Shown here: piece by piece, positions 55,376 to 64,000 of the stretch
How positions within the stretch are numbered: the first letter of the stretch is position 1
Layout: each line of letters begins with the position of its first letter
Origin: Bacteroidales bacterium
Lineage (GTDB): Bacteria > Bacteroidota > Bacteroidia > Bacteroidales > VadinHA17
Direction: 5' to 3'
Length of the DNA stretch: 64,000 bases
Assembly (NCBI GenBank): GCA_003141895.1
Contig: PLNT01000026.1
Location: forward strand, 23,621 to 87,620
The notes under the pieces: generated by a model
The model's database searches: none
What the model was told of the DNA's origin: nothing
Seen by the model: the letters and a program-made list of their open reading frames with translations, nothing else
Program-made: the position numbers and the translations under genes

Positions 55376-57748
55376 ATGTCAAAACAAAAAGAATCAAACT
55401 CAGAGGCATATGTTATTAAGGAATTCCTTTTAACAGCCCTCTCCTATAAGTACTATTATATAGCCAGTATTGTAATCTGTTTATTTTTGGCTATACTAAT
55501 AGATAAAATTTCACCTACTATATATGGTGCAAGTTCAATAATAGGACCAATAGAAGATAAAAGATCTTCACTTCTTGGTTCAAATAGCTTTTTTAACAAT
55601 TCAGAAACTGTTTCGCAGGCCCGTAATCTTGAAAATGACATAGCCAGTCTGAGTTCATTCAGGCTTGTGGCAACTGCTTTAAAGGAGTTAAATCTTGAGG
55701 TTGGGTACTTTTCGGAAAAGCATAAAATACTCAAGAAATCTATTCAGATATATTCCGGATCGCCCTATACAGTCACAATTGACCAATCCCATGTACAGCC
55801 AATAGACATCAGATTTTATATAAAATTCATCGATTACAAGTCCTACAGACTACGGGCTTCGGCTGATAATGTCACACTGTATAATTATATCGATAACAAT
55901 AATATAAGCAGCGATAATGTTATCAAGATAGATACGATATGTAAGTATAATGAAACCATCTCGAACAAAAATTTAAAGTTCTCAGTATTCATTAACAGAG
56001 ATGAGTTTCTGTCTGGTCTGAAAGAAGAGAATGCAATGTATTTCACATTCTATCATCAGGATATGCTCGCCAGCAACTATCTCAATAAATTAAAAGTCGA
56101 ACCGGTGAGTCTGAAATCTTCATTAATAAAGGTTTCGTTCCAGGGAGAAAACCGTGATTTGACAATTGACTTTCTTAACAAATACCTTCAAATCTATTTA
56201 GATGATGATCTTTCAAAAAAGAACAAAAAAGATTTAAGGACTGTAAATTTCATCAATTCACAAATCTCAACAATATCCGATTCACTGGTGAAATCAGAGT
56301 CAAAATTAAAAGAGTACCGTTCAACTAATCAAGTTACAGATTTGAGTTACCAGGGTCAGCAGGCGTTGCAGGAAATGACAAAAATAGAATCAGATAAAAC
56401 AAATCTTCAGGTTCAGGAACGTTATTATAATTATATCCTGGACTACTTTAATAAGAATCCGGATGGCGCCGGACTCGCGCCACCCTCTTCATCAATTGTT
56501 GATCCGATATTGAACGCCCTTGTAACTGAATTCATAAATCTGAACTCACAAAGATCAAGTATATTAACCAATAACGCCGGAAAGAACCTGTTTCTGGGGC
56601 AACTGGATAATAAAATCAAACTTACGCGACAACAAATTATTGAAAATGTACGAGGCAGCCTAAATACACTTAACATTAACCAGAATGAATTGAATTACAG
56701 AGAGGATAAACTTTCAAAAGAAATTTCAAAATTACCGCGCACTGAACTTAATATGGTAAGCATGCAAAGAAAATTCGATTTGGGTGGTGCGCTCCAAACT
56801 TATCTTCTTCAGAAGAGGTATGAATCCGCAATAACGCTGGCATCTAATAATCCAGATTATGAAATTCTTGAGCCTGCACGTGATACATCGAGTGTAGTGC
56901 TTTCACCACGAAAAAAGCTAAACATGTTGATTGCATTTTTCCTGGCAATTATGTTTCCTACCAGTGTGATAATCTTGAAAGATTTTTTTAACGAAAAAAT
57001 TACAAACATCCATGATGTTGAGAAATTATTGGATCATCCGGTATTAAGTACCATATATGCAAATACCTTTAAATCAGAAGATGTTGTCTCTAAATATCCG
57101 GGCTCACCAATAGCAGAATCGTTCAGGAATCTCAGAAGCAGCCTGTTCCTCCGATTGAGGCCAGAATCTTTAAAAGTAATAGGGATAACCTCTTCCCAGC
57201 CACAGGATGGGAAAAGTTTCATATCCTATAACCTTTCAGCTTCAATAGCTTCTGTTGGATACAAGACAATAATTATTGATTGTGACCTCAGGAGACCTAC
57301 TCTTCATCTTAAATTTAAAGATGATAACACGTCCGGTCTCTCTACATATATGATCGGCAAATCTAAATTAGATGACATCATACATACTACTGATGTCAAA
57401 AATCTCTTCTTCATTCCATCTGGACCGATATTGCCAAATTCCGCGGAATTAATTGAATCAGGGTCACTTGATGAACTGATAAGTTATCTTAAATCTGTTT
57501 ATGATTATGTTATTATAGACACGACACCCGTAGGTCTGGTTGCCGATGCTGCGCTTATGATGAAATATGCAAATGTTAATCTTCTGATTTGCAGAGCCAA
57601 TTATACTCGTAAAGATGTTTTTAAAGATGTCATTACCATGTTGTCAGCGAACAGAATAGATAATTTTGATATTATATTCAATGACCTTAATTTAAAGAGA
57701 AGCCGGTACGGCCGATATAATAACTATTACAAAAGTATACCGGGCTAA
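55376..57748 (+). CDS. Chain-length regulator and tyrosine autokinase (Wzc-like)
   Basis: This 790-residue inner-membrane protein has a first helix near 27-46, a large periplasmic coiled region (about 60-505, with the conserved LPRTELNMVSMQRKF), a second helix near 515-535 and a cytoplasmic BY-kinase domain (about 590-790). The Walker A motif ends DGKS (Asp611-Ser614), the A' motif is IIIDCDLRRP near 634 and Walker B is DYVIIDTTP near 708. The end is tyrosine-rich (RYGRYNNYYKS), the autophosphorylation cluster. It controls polymer length and export together with the Wza-like protein. Confidence 0.9.
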   Translation: MSKQKESNSEAYVIKEFLLTALSYKYYYIASIVICLFLAILIDKISPTIYGASSIIGPIEDKRSSLLGSNSFFNNSETVSQARNLENDIASLSSFRLVATALKELNLEVGYFSEKHKILKKSIQIYSGSPYTVTIDQSHVQPIDIRFYIKFIDYKSYRLRASADNVTLYNYIDNNNISSDNVIKIDTICKYNETISNKNLKFSVFINRDEFLSGLKEENAMYFTFYHQDMLASNYLNKLKVEPVSLKSSLIKVSFQGENRDLTIDFLNKYLQIYLDDDLSKKNKKDLRTVNFINSQISTISDSLVKSESKLKEYRSTNQVTDLSYQGQQALQEMTKIESDKTNLQVQERYYNYILDYFNKNPDGAGLAPPSSSIVDPILNALVTEFINLNSQRSSILTNNAGKNLFLGQLDNKIKLTRQQIIENVRGSLNTLNINQNELNYREDKLSKEISKLPRTELNMVSMQRKFDLGGALQTYLLQKRYESAITLASNNPDYEILEPARDTSSVVLSPRKKLNMLIAFFLAIMFPTSVIILKDFFNEKITNIHDVEKLLDHPVLSTIYANTFKSEDVVSKYPGSPIAESFRNLRSSLFLRLRPESLKVIGITSSQPQDGKSFISYNLSASIASVGYKTIIIDCDLRRPTLHLKFKDDNTSGLSTYMIGKSKLDDIIHTTDVKNLFFIPSGPILPNSAELIESGSLDELISYLKSVYDYVIIDTTPVGLVADAALMMKYANVNLLICRANYTRKDVFKDVITMLSANRIDNFDIIFNDLNLKRSRYGRYNNYYKSIPG

Positions 57749-57805
57749 CTATAACAAGAGCAGATAATTCTAATACAAAAAATTATAACCAAATAATTAA
57801 TATTT

Positions 57806-58060
57806 ATGACAGAGGAGACTATAAAAATCAGGGATAAAGTGAAGAGCTATGTTTTGCAGGCTGCTTCAGCTGATAAAGAAAAGATCAAGGATACATCTCT
57901 TATCTTCAAAGAGGGATACTTTGATTCAATGGGATTTATGGTACTTATATCTTTTCTTGAGGAAGAGTTTGGAATAAAAACAAATGACTCTGATCTCTTA
58001 GAGGAAAATTTTGAATCGATAAATGCAATAAGTGAATTTGTAGCGAGAAAAAGTAATTAG
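57806..58060 (+). CDS. Acyl carrier protein
   Basis: This 84-residue protein has the ACP helix bundle and the phosphopantetheine site Ser41 in FDSMGFMVL. The surrounding acidic helix (LEEEFGIKTNDSDL) is typical. It is a discrete carrier inside the exopolysaccharide operon, ending 2 bp before the asparagine synthetase-like gene. With the AMP-ligase at 61086 it forms a likely activation-and-loading pair for an acyl or aminoacyl group. It is not the fatty-acid ACP, which usually sits with fab genes and has DSLD at the site. Confidence 0.9.
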   Translation: MTEETIKIRDKVKSYVLQAASADKEKIKDTSLIFKEGYFDSMGFMVLISFLEEEFGIKTNDSDLLEENFESINAISEFVARKSN

Positions 58061-58062
58061 TC

Positions 58063-60039
58063 ATGTGCGGTATAGCAGGCATAATTGATTACTCATTCAG
58101 AGACAATCGCTCTGTTGTGGAATCAATGCTCCATTCTATCAGTTATCGGGGTCCGGACGAAAGTGGTATTTACCATTCTCCATGTTCGACTTTAGGGAGT
58201 GTCCGCTTAAGTATTATTGATATTGAAGGAGGACAGCAGCCATTGTCCGATCCTTCCGAAAGGTACTGGATTGTTTTCAATGGCGAAATATTTAATTACA
58301 AAGAACTACGTCTGGATCTTGAAAAGAGAGGATGTACTTTCAAGACGAATTCCGACACTGAAGTTCTCATACAGCTTTATATAGTTCATGGTAAGAAATG
58401 CCTTGGTTTGTTAAACGGCCAGTTTTCTTTTGCAATATGGGATAAATTCAACGAAGAAGTCTTCGTAGCAAGGGACCGGGTTGGTATCCGTCCATTTTTT
58501 TATAATGTCAGCTACGGGGTATTTTCATTCGCATCCGAAATAAAGGCCCTTTTTCAGCAAAAAAATTTATCGCGCGAGTTTAATATTGAAAGCTTGTCTC
58601 AGGTTTATACCTATTGGACAACTATTTCTCCAAATACAGCTTTCAAAGGTATTTTTGAATTACCTCCCGGGCACTTCGGTACCTACAACAGGAATGGGCT
58701 GGTTATTGAAAAATTCTGGGACCTGGACTTCAGTTACACTGATTTGAATATTTCTTTTCAGGACGCTATGGACAAATTTCATGAGTTGTTCAGCGACGCT
58801 GTGAGAATCCGCTTAAGAGCAGACGTGGAAGTTGCAGCTTATTTAAGCGGGGGAATTGACTCAAGCGCTACAGTTGCATATATAAAGGATATTGAACCTG
58901 GAGTTCTTAATACTTTTTCTATTGGTTTTGACGAGAAGGAATTTGATGAAAGTGACTTCCAGAACGAGGCCGCGAAATATTTCGGTACAGCTCATAAATC
59001 AATGATTTGTACATCAGAAGACATTTCAGACTCTTTTAAAAAGGTCATCTGGCATTCAGAAATACCAATTCTCAGAACTGCACCTGCCCCAATGCTACTG
59101 CTCTCTGAACTTGTGAGAAAGAACAAAATCAAGGTGGTTGTTACCGGTGAAGGATCAGATGAAATTCTGGCCGGTTATGATATTTTCAAGGAAGCAAAAA
59201 TAAAAAGATTCTGGGCATCCCAACCCAATTCAAAGATCAGACCATTGCTCTTCAAAAAGCTGTATCCCTACCTGACGCAGATGAAGGATTTAAGTCCTAA
59301 TATGCTCAGAATGTTCTATGGATACAAACTTGAGGATGTTGATAACCCATTTTATTCGCATCTCCTCAGGTGGAATAATGCAAATCACATTAAGAAGCAT
59401 TTTTCAGAGAATATAAAAAATGAATTACTTGATTATTCTGTCTTAGGTGAGTTGCTAAAAAGACTACCTGAAAACTTTGACTCATGGAACCAGCTGGCAA
59501 AATCACAATGGCTGGAAACAACAGTGTTTATGTCGGGATATCTTCTTTCCTCGCAGGGCGACAGAATGGGTATGGCAAATTCAGTTGAAGGCAGATATCC
59601 GTTTCTCGATTATCGTGTAATAGAATTTTGTTCTTCATTACCTTCTGAATATAAGCTTAAAGGCCTTAATGAGAAGTACTTATTAAAACGATTATTAAAA
59701 AATAAAATCCCCGAAAGAATACTTAACAGACAAAAACAACCTTACAGAGCTCCTATTCAAAATGTTTTTTTATCAAAAGATTCTCCCGAATACATAAAAT
59801 CAATGCTTTCCGAATCATATTTCAGAAAGGCAGGAATCTTTAATTATGATTCTGTTTCAGGATTAATCTCAAAAATAGCAAAATCAGGTACTTCATCAGA
59901 GATTGATAACATGGTTCTCAGCAGTGTGATATCAACTCATCTTCTTTATTATCAATTTATTGAAAATCATAACGATGAATTTGCCCCAAGAGATCTAAGT
60001 AAACTTAGAATAATAAATGATTTCCAACTTCATTCTTAA
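58063..60039 (+). CDS. Asparagine synthetase B-like amidotransferase
   Basis: This 658-residue protein has an N-terminal class II glutaminase domain (Cys2 after processing of MCGIAGI; residues to about 215) and a C-terminal synthetase domain with the ATP-pyrophosphatase loop SGGIDSS (262-268). It hydrolyses glutamine to ammonia and adds it to an AMP-activated carboxyl group. In this operon, behind an ACP and before NadE-like and AMP-ligase genes, it may amidate a carrier-bound or sugar-linked acid instead of free aspartate. AsnB-like paralogues are common in polysaccharide and natural-product clusters. Confidence 0.88.
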   Translation: MCGIAGIIDYSFRDNRSVVESMLHSISYRGPDESGIYHSPCSTLGSVRLSIIDIEGGQQPLSDPSERYWIVFNGEIFNYKELRLDLEKRGCTFKTNSDTEVLIQLYIVHGKKCLGLLNGQFSFAIWDKFNEEVFVARDRVGIRPFFYNVSYGVFSFASEIKALFQQKNLSREFNIESLSQVYTYWTTISPNTAFKGIFELPPGHFGTYNRNGLVIEKFWDLDFSYTDLNISFQDAMDKFHELFSDAVRIRLRADVEVAAYLSGGIDSSATVAYIKDIEPGVLNTFSIGFDEKEFDESDFQNEAAKYFGTAHKSMICTSEDISDSFKKVIWHSEIPILRTAPAPMLLLSELVRKNKIKVVVTGEGSDEILAGYDIFKEAKIKRFWASQPNSKIRPLLFKKLYPYLTQMKDLSPNMLRMFYGYKLEDVDNPFYSHLLRWNNANHIKKHFSENIKNELLDYSVLGELLKRLPENFDSWNQLAKSQWLETTVFMSGYLLSSQGDRMGMANSVEGRYPFLDYRVIEFCSSLPSEYKLKGLNEKYLLKRLLKNKIPERILNRQKQPYRAPIQNVFLSKDSPEYIKSMLSESYFRKAGIFNYDSVSGLISKIAKSGTSSEIDNMVLSSVISTHLLYYQFIENHNDEFAPRDLSKLRIINDFQLHS

Positions 60040-60067
60040 CACATAAATACATAACAGCAAAATTATT

Positions 60068-61066
60068 ATGAGCTCAAAAAAACCATTTTCAAAAGATATT
60101 ATTCTTCTCGATGATGTAGAAGCAGTAGTAAACGAAATTATCAATAAACTACAAAAAGATGTTCTGCGCAATCTGAAACGCCTTGGAGCCATTGTTGGCA
60201 CAAGCGGAGGCATAGACTCTTCTGTATGTTTTGCCCTGTCTGCAAAAGCTTTTGGACCTGATAAGGTAGTGGGCATTATGATGCCCGAAAAAGATTCCAG
60301 CAAAGATAGCGAGGCTCTGGCAAGGGAACTTACTGCAAAATTTGGTGTAATGGCAATAAAAGAAGATATTACTGATGCCCTGGCAGGATTTAAATGCTAT
60401 GAAAGAAGAGATGAAGCTGTCAGGCATGTTTTTCCGATATACGATCCAAAAAGCTATAAAATGAAAATCGGAATAAAGCAAAGCGGACTTTCAAATAATC
60501 TGCCTCCGCTTTTCACCCTTACAATAATTGATAGCAAAGGAAAACAGGAAGATCAGATTCTTCCTGTTAAAGATTATCTTCAGATTGTAGCTGCTTCCAA
60601 TTTTAAGCAAAGATGCAGAATGGCAACATTATATTACCATGCCGAGGCTCTTCATTATGCTGTTATAGGTACACCGAATAAACATGAGCAGGAACAAGGA
60701 TTTTTTGTGAAATATGGGGATGGAGGAGCAGACATTATGCCCATCGGTAATCTTTATAAAAGCCAGGTATATCAATTGGCTGAATATCTTGGTGTTCCTA
60801 AAAGCATAATAGAAAGAACCCCTACTACTGATACCTATTCTGCTGAACAAACCCAGGAGGAGTTCTTTTTTCAATTGCCATTCGGATTAATGGATAGATA
60901 CTGGTACGGATTTGAGAATGATTATTCTCCTGAAGAAGTAGCTGAAGTAATGGATGAACCGGTAGATAAAGTAAAGGCGTTGTTTGGTAATTTTGAAAGG
61001 AAAAAAAAGACAACCGAATACCTGAGAATGTCACCTATAAGAGATTACTACGGGCTCAAAGTCTGA
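60068..61066 (+). CDS. NadE-like ammonia-dependent amide synthetase
   Basis: This 332-residue protein resembles NAD synthetase: PP-loop TSGGIDSS (45-52), KDSS near 95, GTPNKHEQEQGFFVKYGDGG (216 on) and MPIGNLYKSQVYQLAEYLG. It lacks a glutaminase domain. Compared with 270-280-residue NadE it has about 60 extra residues near 105-175 (FPIYDPKSYKMKIGI, then LPPLFTLTIIDSKGKQED), placed between the ATP loop and the second half. Such an insertion may change the substrate. It sits between the AsnB-like and AMP-ligase genes, so amidation of an acyl or sugar acid is an alternative to NAD synthesis. Confidence 0.78.
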   Translation: MSSKKPFSKDIILLDDVEAVVNEIINKLQKDVLRNLKRLGAIVGTSGGIDSSVCFALSAKAFGPDKVVGIMMPEKDSSKDSEALARELTAKFGVMAIKEDITDALAGFKCYERRDEAVRHVFPIYDPKSYKMKIGIKQSGLSNNLPPLFTLTIIDSKGKQEDQILPVKDYLQIVAASNFKQRCRMATLYYHAEALHYAVIGTPNKHEQEQGFFVKYGDGGADIMPIGNLYKSQVYQLAEYLGVPKSIIERTPTTDTYSAEQTQEEFFFQLPFGLMDRYWYGFENDYSPEEVAEVMDEPVDKVKALFGNFERKKKTTEYLRMSPIRDYYGLKV

Positions 61067-61085
61067 ATCTTTAACAAATTTATAT

Positions 61086-62537
61086 ATGAATGCATTTGAT
61101 TATTTTTTCGAGCAAAGTGCCGGAATGGATAACCTTTTACTTGTTGGAAAAGAAGAGATCACGTATAAACAACTTTATAATTCATGTCTGAATCTTGCAT
61201 CCAGATTGGAAGATGAGATTGGACAAAATAAAAACATTATTCTTATTTCAGTAAATAATTTATTTTTTATCACAGCATACCTTGCGATCATTAAATCGGG
61301 AAATGTCTGTATTCCTCTTGATCCTGCTATTGAAAAAGAAAATTTCAATTTTATCCATGATCTGACTGATCCGGTTCTGATGTTCATTACAAAGGATGTT
61401 GAAAAAAGACTTTCGCTTCAATCTGATAAATGTATCTTCCCGGAAGGCATTGCCGATAATGCACCCCATGCTAAAAAGCTTATTGATAAAAATTTCAGCA
61501 AAGAGACAACTGCCGAGATTATCTTTACGTCAGGATCTACCGGGAAACCAAAAGGGGTTGTGATCTCCCACAAAAACCTTATTTCAAATACAGGATCAAT
61601 TGTTAAGTACCTTGAATTAAGCAAGAATGACAGAATGCTGGTTGTACTTCCATTCTACTACTGTTACGGTCTGTCACTATTACACACCCATTTGCGGGTT
61701 GGCGCATCTATTGTTTTGAATAATTCATTCATTTTTCTTGGAAGCGTTATAAAGGATCTCAAAGAGTATAAATGTACCGGGTTTGCAGGTGTTCCAAGTC
61801 ATTTTCAAATTCTCCTCAGAAAATCTGACTCTTTCAAAAAAACAGATTTTCCCGACTTAAGATATGTTACTCAGGCAGGAGGTAAATTACCATTCATCTT
61901 TATTGACGAATTCAGGGAAAGCTTTCCGTCTGTCAAATTCATAGTGATGTACGGTCAGACAGAAGCTACTGCAAGACTTTCCTATTTGCCCCATGATATG
62001 TACGAAAAGAAAAAAGGATCGATAGGAAAAGGGATCCCTGGGGTTGAACTTAGAGTTGTCAACGAATCAGGAGAAGATATAAAACCCGGGGAAACCGGAG
62101 AAGTGATTGCCAAAGGAGATAATATAATGAAGGGATATTTTGCCGACGAAGAAGGGACCAAAAATACTCTACGGAATGGCTGGCTTTTTACAGGGGACCT
62201 GGGAACTATTGATGATGATGGCTATATATTTTTATCTGCCCGGAAAAAAGAGATTATTAAAGTTCGCGGGAAGAGAGTAAGCCCAAAAGAAATAGAAGCT
62301 GTGATTCTGGAAATTACTGAAGTCATTGACTGTTTAGTGGAAGGCATAGAAGATGATGTTGAAGGAGAAATGCTAAAGGCAACTGTTGTTATCAGAAAAG
62401 ATGCTTTTAATACGGTGAGCAAAGAATCAATTATAACACATTGCTCAAAACATCTTGCGTTGCATAAAATTCCTCATGTTTATGATTTAAAACAAGAGCT
62501 GACAATAAGCGCAACAGGAAAAAAAATTAAAAAGTAG
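61086..62537 (+). CDS. AMP-dependent acyl/aryl ligase
   Basis: This 483-residue adenylating enzyme has the P-loop TSGSTGKPKG (148-157), the A5-type motif MYGQTEATARLSYL near 294, the hinge region TGDLGTIDDDGYIFLSARKKE (A7/A8) and the C-terminal lysine in SATGKKIKK (near 479). It activates a carboxylic acid with ATP and passes it to CoA or a carrier thiol; the operon ACP is the obvious acceptor. It is the last gene before a 223-bp gap. Which acid it takes is unknown; the size and motifs fit exopolysaccharide-associated acyl ligases. Confidence 0.87.
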   Translation: MNAFDYFFEQSAGMDNLLLVGKEEITYKQLYNSCLNLASRLEDEIGQNKNIILISVNNLFFITAYLAIIKSGNVCIPLDPAIEKENFNFIHDLTDPVLMFITKDVEKRLSLQSDKCIFPEGIADNAPHAKKLIDKNFSKETTAEIIFTSGSTGKPKGVVISHKNLISNTGSIVKYLELSKNDRMLVVLPFYYCYGLSLLHTHLRVGASIVLNNSFIFLGSVIKDLKEYKCTGFAGVPSHFQILLRKSDSFKKTDFPDLRYVTQAGGKLPFIFIDEFRESFPSVKFIVMYGQTEATARLSYLPHDMYEKKKGSIGKGIPGVELRVVNESGEDIKPGETGEVIAKGDNIMKGYFADEEGTKNTLRNGWLFTGDLGTIDDDGYIFLSARKKEIIKVRGKRVSPKEIEAVILEITEVIDCLVEGIEDDVEGEMLKATVVIRKDAFNTVSKESIITHCSKHLALHKIPHVYDLKQELTISATGKKIKK

Positions 62538-62760
62538 CTAACGCCCAATTTCAAGAACTGGTCAATGTTAGCGCACTTCAAAAACCTCAGTTGATCATCA
62601 CTTTTCGGCTGTTGATCAAAATAATAATTCTAAGAGAAAAAAATACACTTCATTTGCTTAAATAGTTACTGTTCCATATACTTTTTTGGGGTAGATGGTC
62701 TTCTTTTTGGGGGTATGAATTCAACTTATTTTTTATAATATAATTTAATCTAGTTCCGTC

Positions 62761-64000
62761 ATGAAAAAAGTAATTTTATTTTTAGTTTTGGTCGCCGTAA
62801 TAAGCTCTATTACAATTATTGATAGCTGTAAGAAGGACCCGGTAATACCAACATTGACTACTTCGGATGTATCTGATATAACTGTCAGCTCTCTCACAAG
62901 CGGAGGTACCATCACCAGTGATGGGCATGCAACAATATCTGCATCCGGGGTTTGTTATAGTATCACTACCGGACCAACGATTGCAGATTTGCACATTACC
63001 GATGGTACTGGCGGCGGAAGTTTTACGAGTAAAATTACAGGCCTTATTTCCAATACTACCTATTATATAAGAGCATACGCCACAAATAGTGCGGGAACAG
63101 CATATGGAAATGAAATAACAGCTACCACAACCCCGATAGTCGTTCCCACTCTTACAACGGTGGATGTTTCATCGGTTACTCTCACTTCAGCAGTTTCCGG
63201 AGGAAGTATTACGGCTAATGGCAATGATTCTATAACTGTAAGAGGGGTGTGCTGGGCAACAACAACAGGTCCAACAATTGATAACGACAAAACTACAGAC
63301 GGGACTGGCAAAGGAAGCTTTATCAGCAACCTTACCGGTCTGCAGGCAGGAGTAACCTATTTCTTACGGGCCTACGCAACAAACAGCGTCGGTACTGCTT
63401 ATGGGAATGAGATATCCTTTATTACTTCAGCAGTAACGGTACCAACACTTCTTACGGCTTCTGTTACATCAATAACTCTGACCAGCGCGGTTTCAGGTGG
63501 TAATATTACAGCAGATGGCGGTGGAAGCGTAACTGCAAGAGGTGTGTGCTGGAATACGGTAACAGGCCCTATTCTGGCTAATTCAAAGACATCAAATGGA
63601 ACAGGAACAGGAAGCTTTGTAAGTAACCTGACAGGATTAACTGCCGGTACAAAATATTATATCAGAGCTTATGCTACAAACTCTGCCGGCACAGCTTATG
63701 GCAATGAAGTTTCTTTTAATCCGCTTGTCGTTCCTACTCTTACAACAACGGCTGCCAGTGCAATTACCACAACAACAGCTGCATCGGGAGGAAGTATCTC
63801 ATCTGATGGAGGATCGGCCGTAACTGCAAAAGGTGTATGCTGGGCTATTACTGCAAGTCCAACAATATTAAACTCCAAAACAACTGACGGTACCGGGACA
63901 GGAACTTTCACTAGCAGTCTGACCGGATTACTCCCGGGGACTGTTTATCATATCCGTGCATATGCAACAAACACCGCAGGAACAGCATACGGCAGTGATG
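62761..64000 (+). CDS. Repeat-containing lipoprotein (fibronectin III-like), 3' end outside window
   Basis: The frame opens at ATG 62761 with a lipobox (IIDSC, Cys23) followed by KKD, the kind of charged start seen in surface-exported Bacteroidota lipoproteins. It runs off the window end without a stop after 413 codons. From about codon 28 it is built of tandem units of 97-99 residues. Each contains SGG-I, a GVCW/GVCY strand, a TxGTGxGSF turn and YYIRAYATNSAGTAYGNE, the fibronectin type III-like pattern common in secreted Bacteroidota proteins. The likely role is a surface stalk or adhesin, possibly with a further catalytic or sorting domain beyond 64000. The 223-bp gap upstream has no clear promoter match. 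Confidence 0.83.
   Translation, partial: MKKVILFLVLVAVISSITIIDSCKKDPVIPTLTTSDVSDITVSSLTSGGTITSDGHATISASGVCYSITTGPTIADLHITDGTGGGSFTSKITGLISNTTYYIRAYATNSAGTAYGNEITATTTPIVVPTLTTVDVSSVTLTSAVSGGSITANGNDSITVRGVCWATTTGPTIDNDKTTDGTGKGSFISNLTGLQAGVTYFLRAYATNSVGTAYGNEISFITSAVTVPTLLTASVTSITLTSAVSGGNITADGGGSVTARGVCWNTVTGPILANSKTSNGTGTGSFVSNLTGLTAGTKYYIRAYATNSAGTAYGNEVSFNPLVVPTLTTTAASAITTTTAASGGSISSDGGSAVTAKGVCWAITASPTILNSKTTDGTGTGTFTSSLTGLLPGTVYHIRAYATNTAGTAYGSD
62845..64000 (+). repeat. Tandem protein-level repeats, about 297 bp each
   Basis: Unit starts are near 62845, 63142, 63439 and 63730, giving spacings of 297, 297 and 291 bp; the fourth unit runs past the end. The DNA is diverged between units while the protein pattern persists. 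Confidence 0.85.

Noticed and set aside
62845..64000. Regular repeats as a possible CRISPR array
   Set aside because: Units are about 297 bp, in frame and protein-coding, with no short identical repeats or spacers.
1..64000. tRNA, rRNA, transposase, integrase or phage genes
   Set aside because: None was recognised by reading either strand; short or diverged RNA genes could be missed without a covariance search.

Overview
The window looks like a chromosomal segment of a Bacteroidota bacterium, probably Bacteroidales/Marinilabiliales (Prolixibacteraceae-like). The reasons are TonB-dependent receptors with STN and carboxypeptidase-like N-terminal domains, DUF4249 lipoproteins, a GH97 enzyme, BASS and GRP-type sugar transporters, a eukaryotic-type hexokinase, promoters of the TAnnTTTG type, few Shine-Dalgarno sequences, and G/C-rich palindromic repeats between AT-rich genes. 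The genus is inference. I see no tRNA, rRNA, CRISPR array, transposase or prophage gene.

Region by region. (1) 0-3.8 kb: polyol/ketose metabolism (tail of a short-chain dehydrogenase, SorE-like reductase, PfkB kinase, sorbitol dehydrogenase-like enzyme). (2) 3.9-12.5 kb: plant-polysaccharide and uronate use: a beta-helix GH28/GH49-like enzyme, an exported RraA-family protein, a twin-arginine enolase-superfamily dehydratase, and a GH97-GH2 pair in which the GH2 enzyme has beta-glucuronidase features. (3) 12.5-21 kb: sugar-phosphate and nucleoside salvage: deoC, hexokinase, BASS transporter, then ribokinase, nucleoside hydrolase, ADP-ribosylglycohydrolase-family lipoprotein and a GRP-type transporter. 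(4) 21-29.7 kb: a compact minus-strand operon proB-proA-acn-icd-gltA-mqo. (5) 30.9-47.1 kb: two tandem copies of an envelope cassette (secreted unknown, TonB-dependent receptor, DUF4249 lipoproteins, MG2-plus-plug protein). (6) 47.2-52.2 kb: two GH29 fucosidases flanking rmuC, a Mut7-C remnant, and a SiaC-like gene. (7) 52.7-62.5 kb: an exopolysaccharide operon (initiating phosphotransferase, Wza-like, Wzc-like) that continues into ACP, asparagine synthetase-like, NadE-like and AMP-ligase genes. (8) 62.8 kb to the end: a lipoprotein of about 98-residue tandem repeats, cut by the window edge.

How it fits together: this is a surface-oriented carbohydrate and nucleoside forager. Secreted hydrolases feed sugar-acid and sugar salvage, the TonB cassettes probably import or process an unknown ligand, and the central operon makes 2-oxoglutarate for the TCA cycle and, through glutamate, proline. 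The best candidates for undescribed biology are the duplicated TonB/DUF4249/MG2-plug cassette, the ACP/AsnB/NadE/AMP-ligase tail of the exopolysaccharide operon, and a pair of 165-168 bp composite palindromic elements lying beside two fragments of DUF5060/DUF4038 genes at opposite ends of a 26-kb segment.
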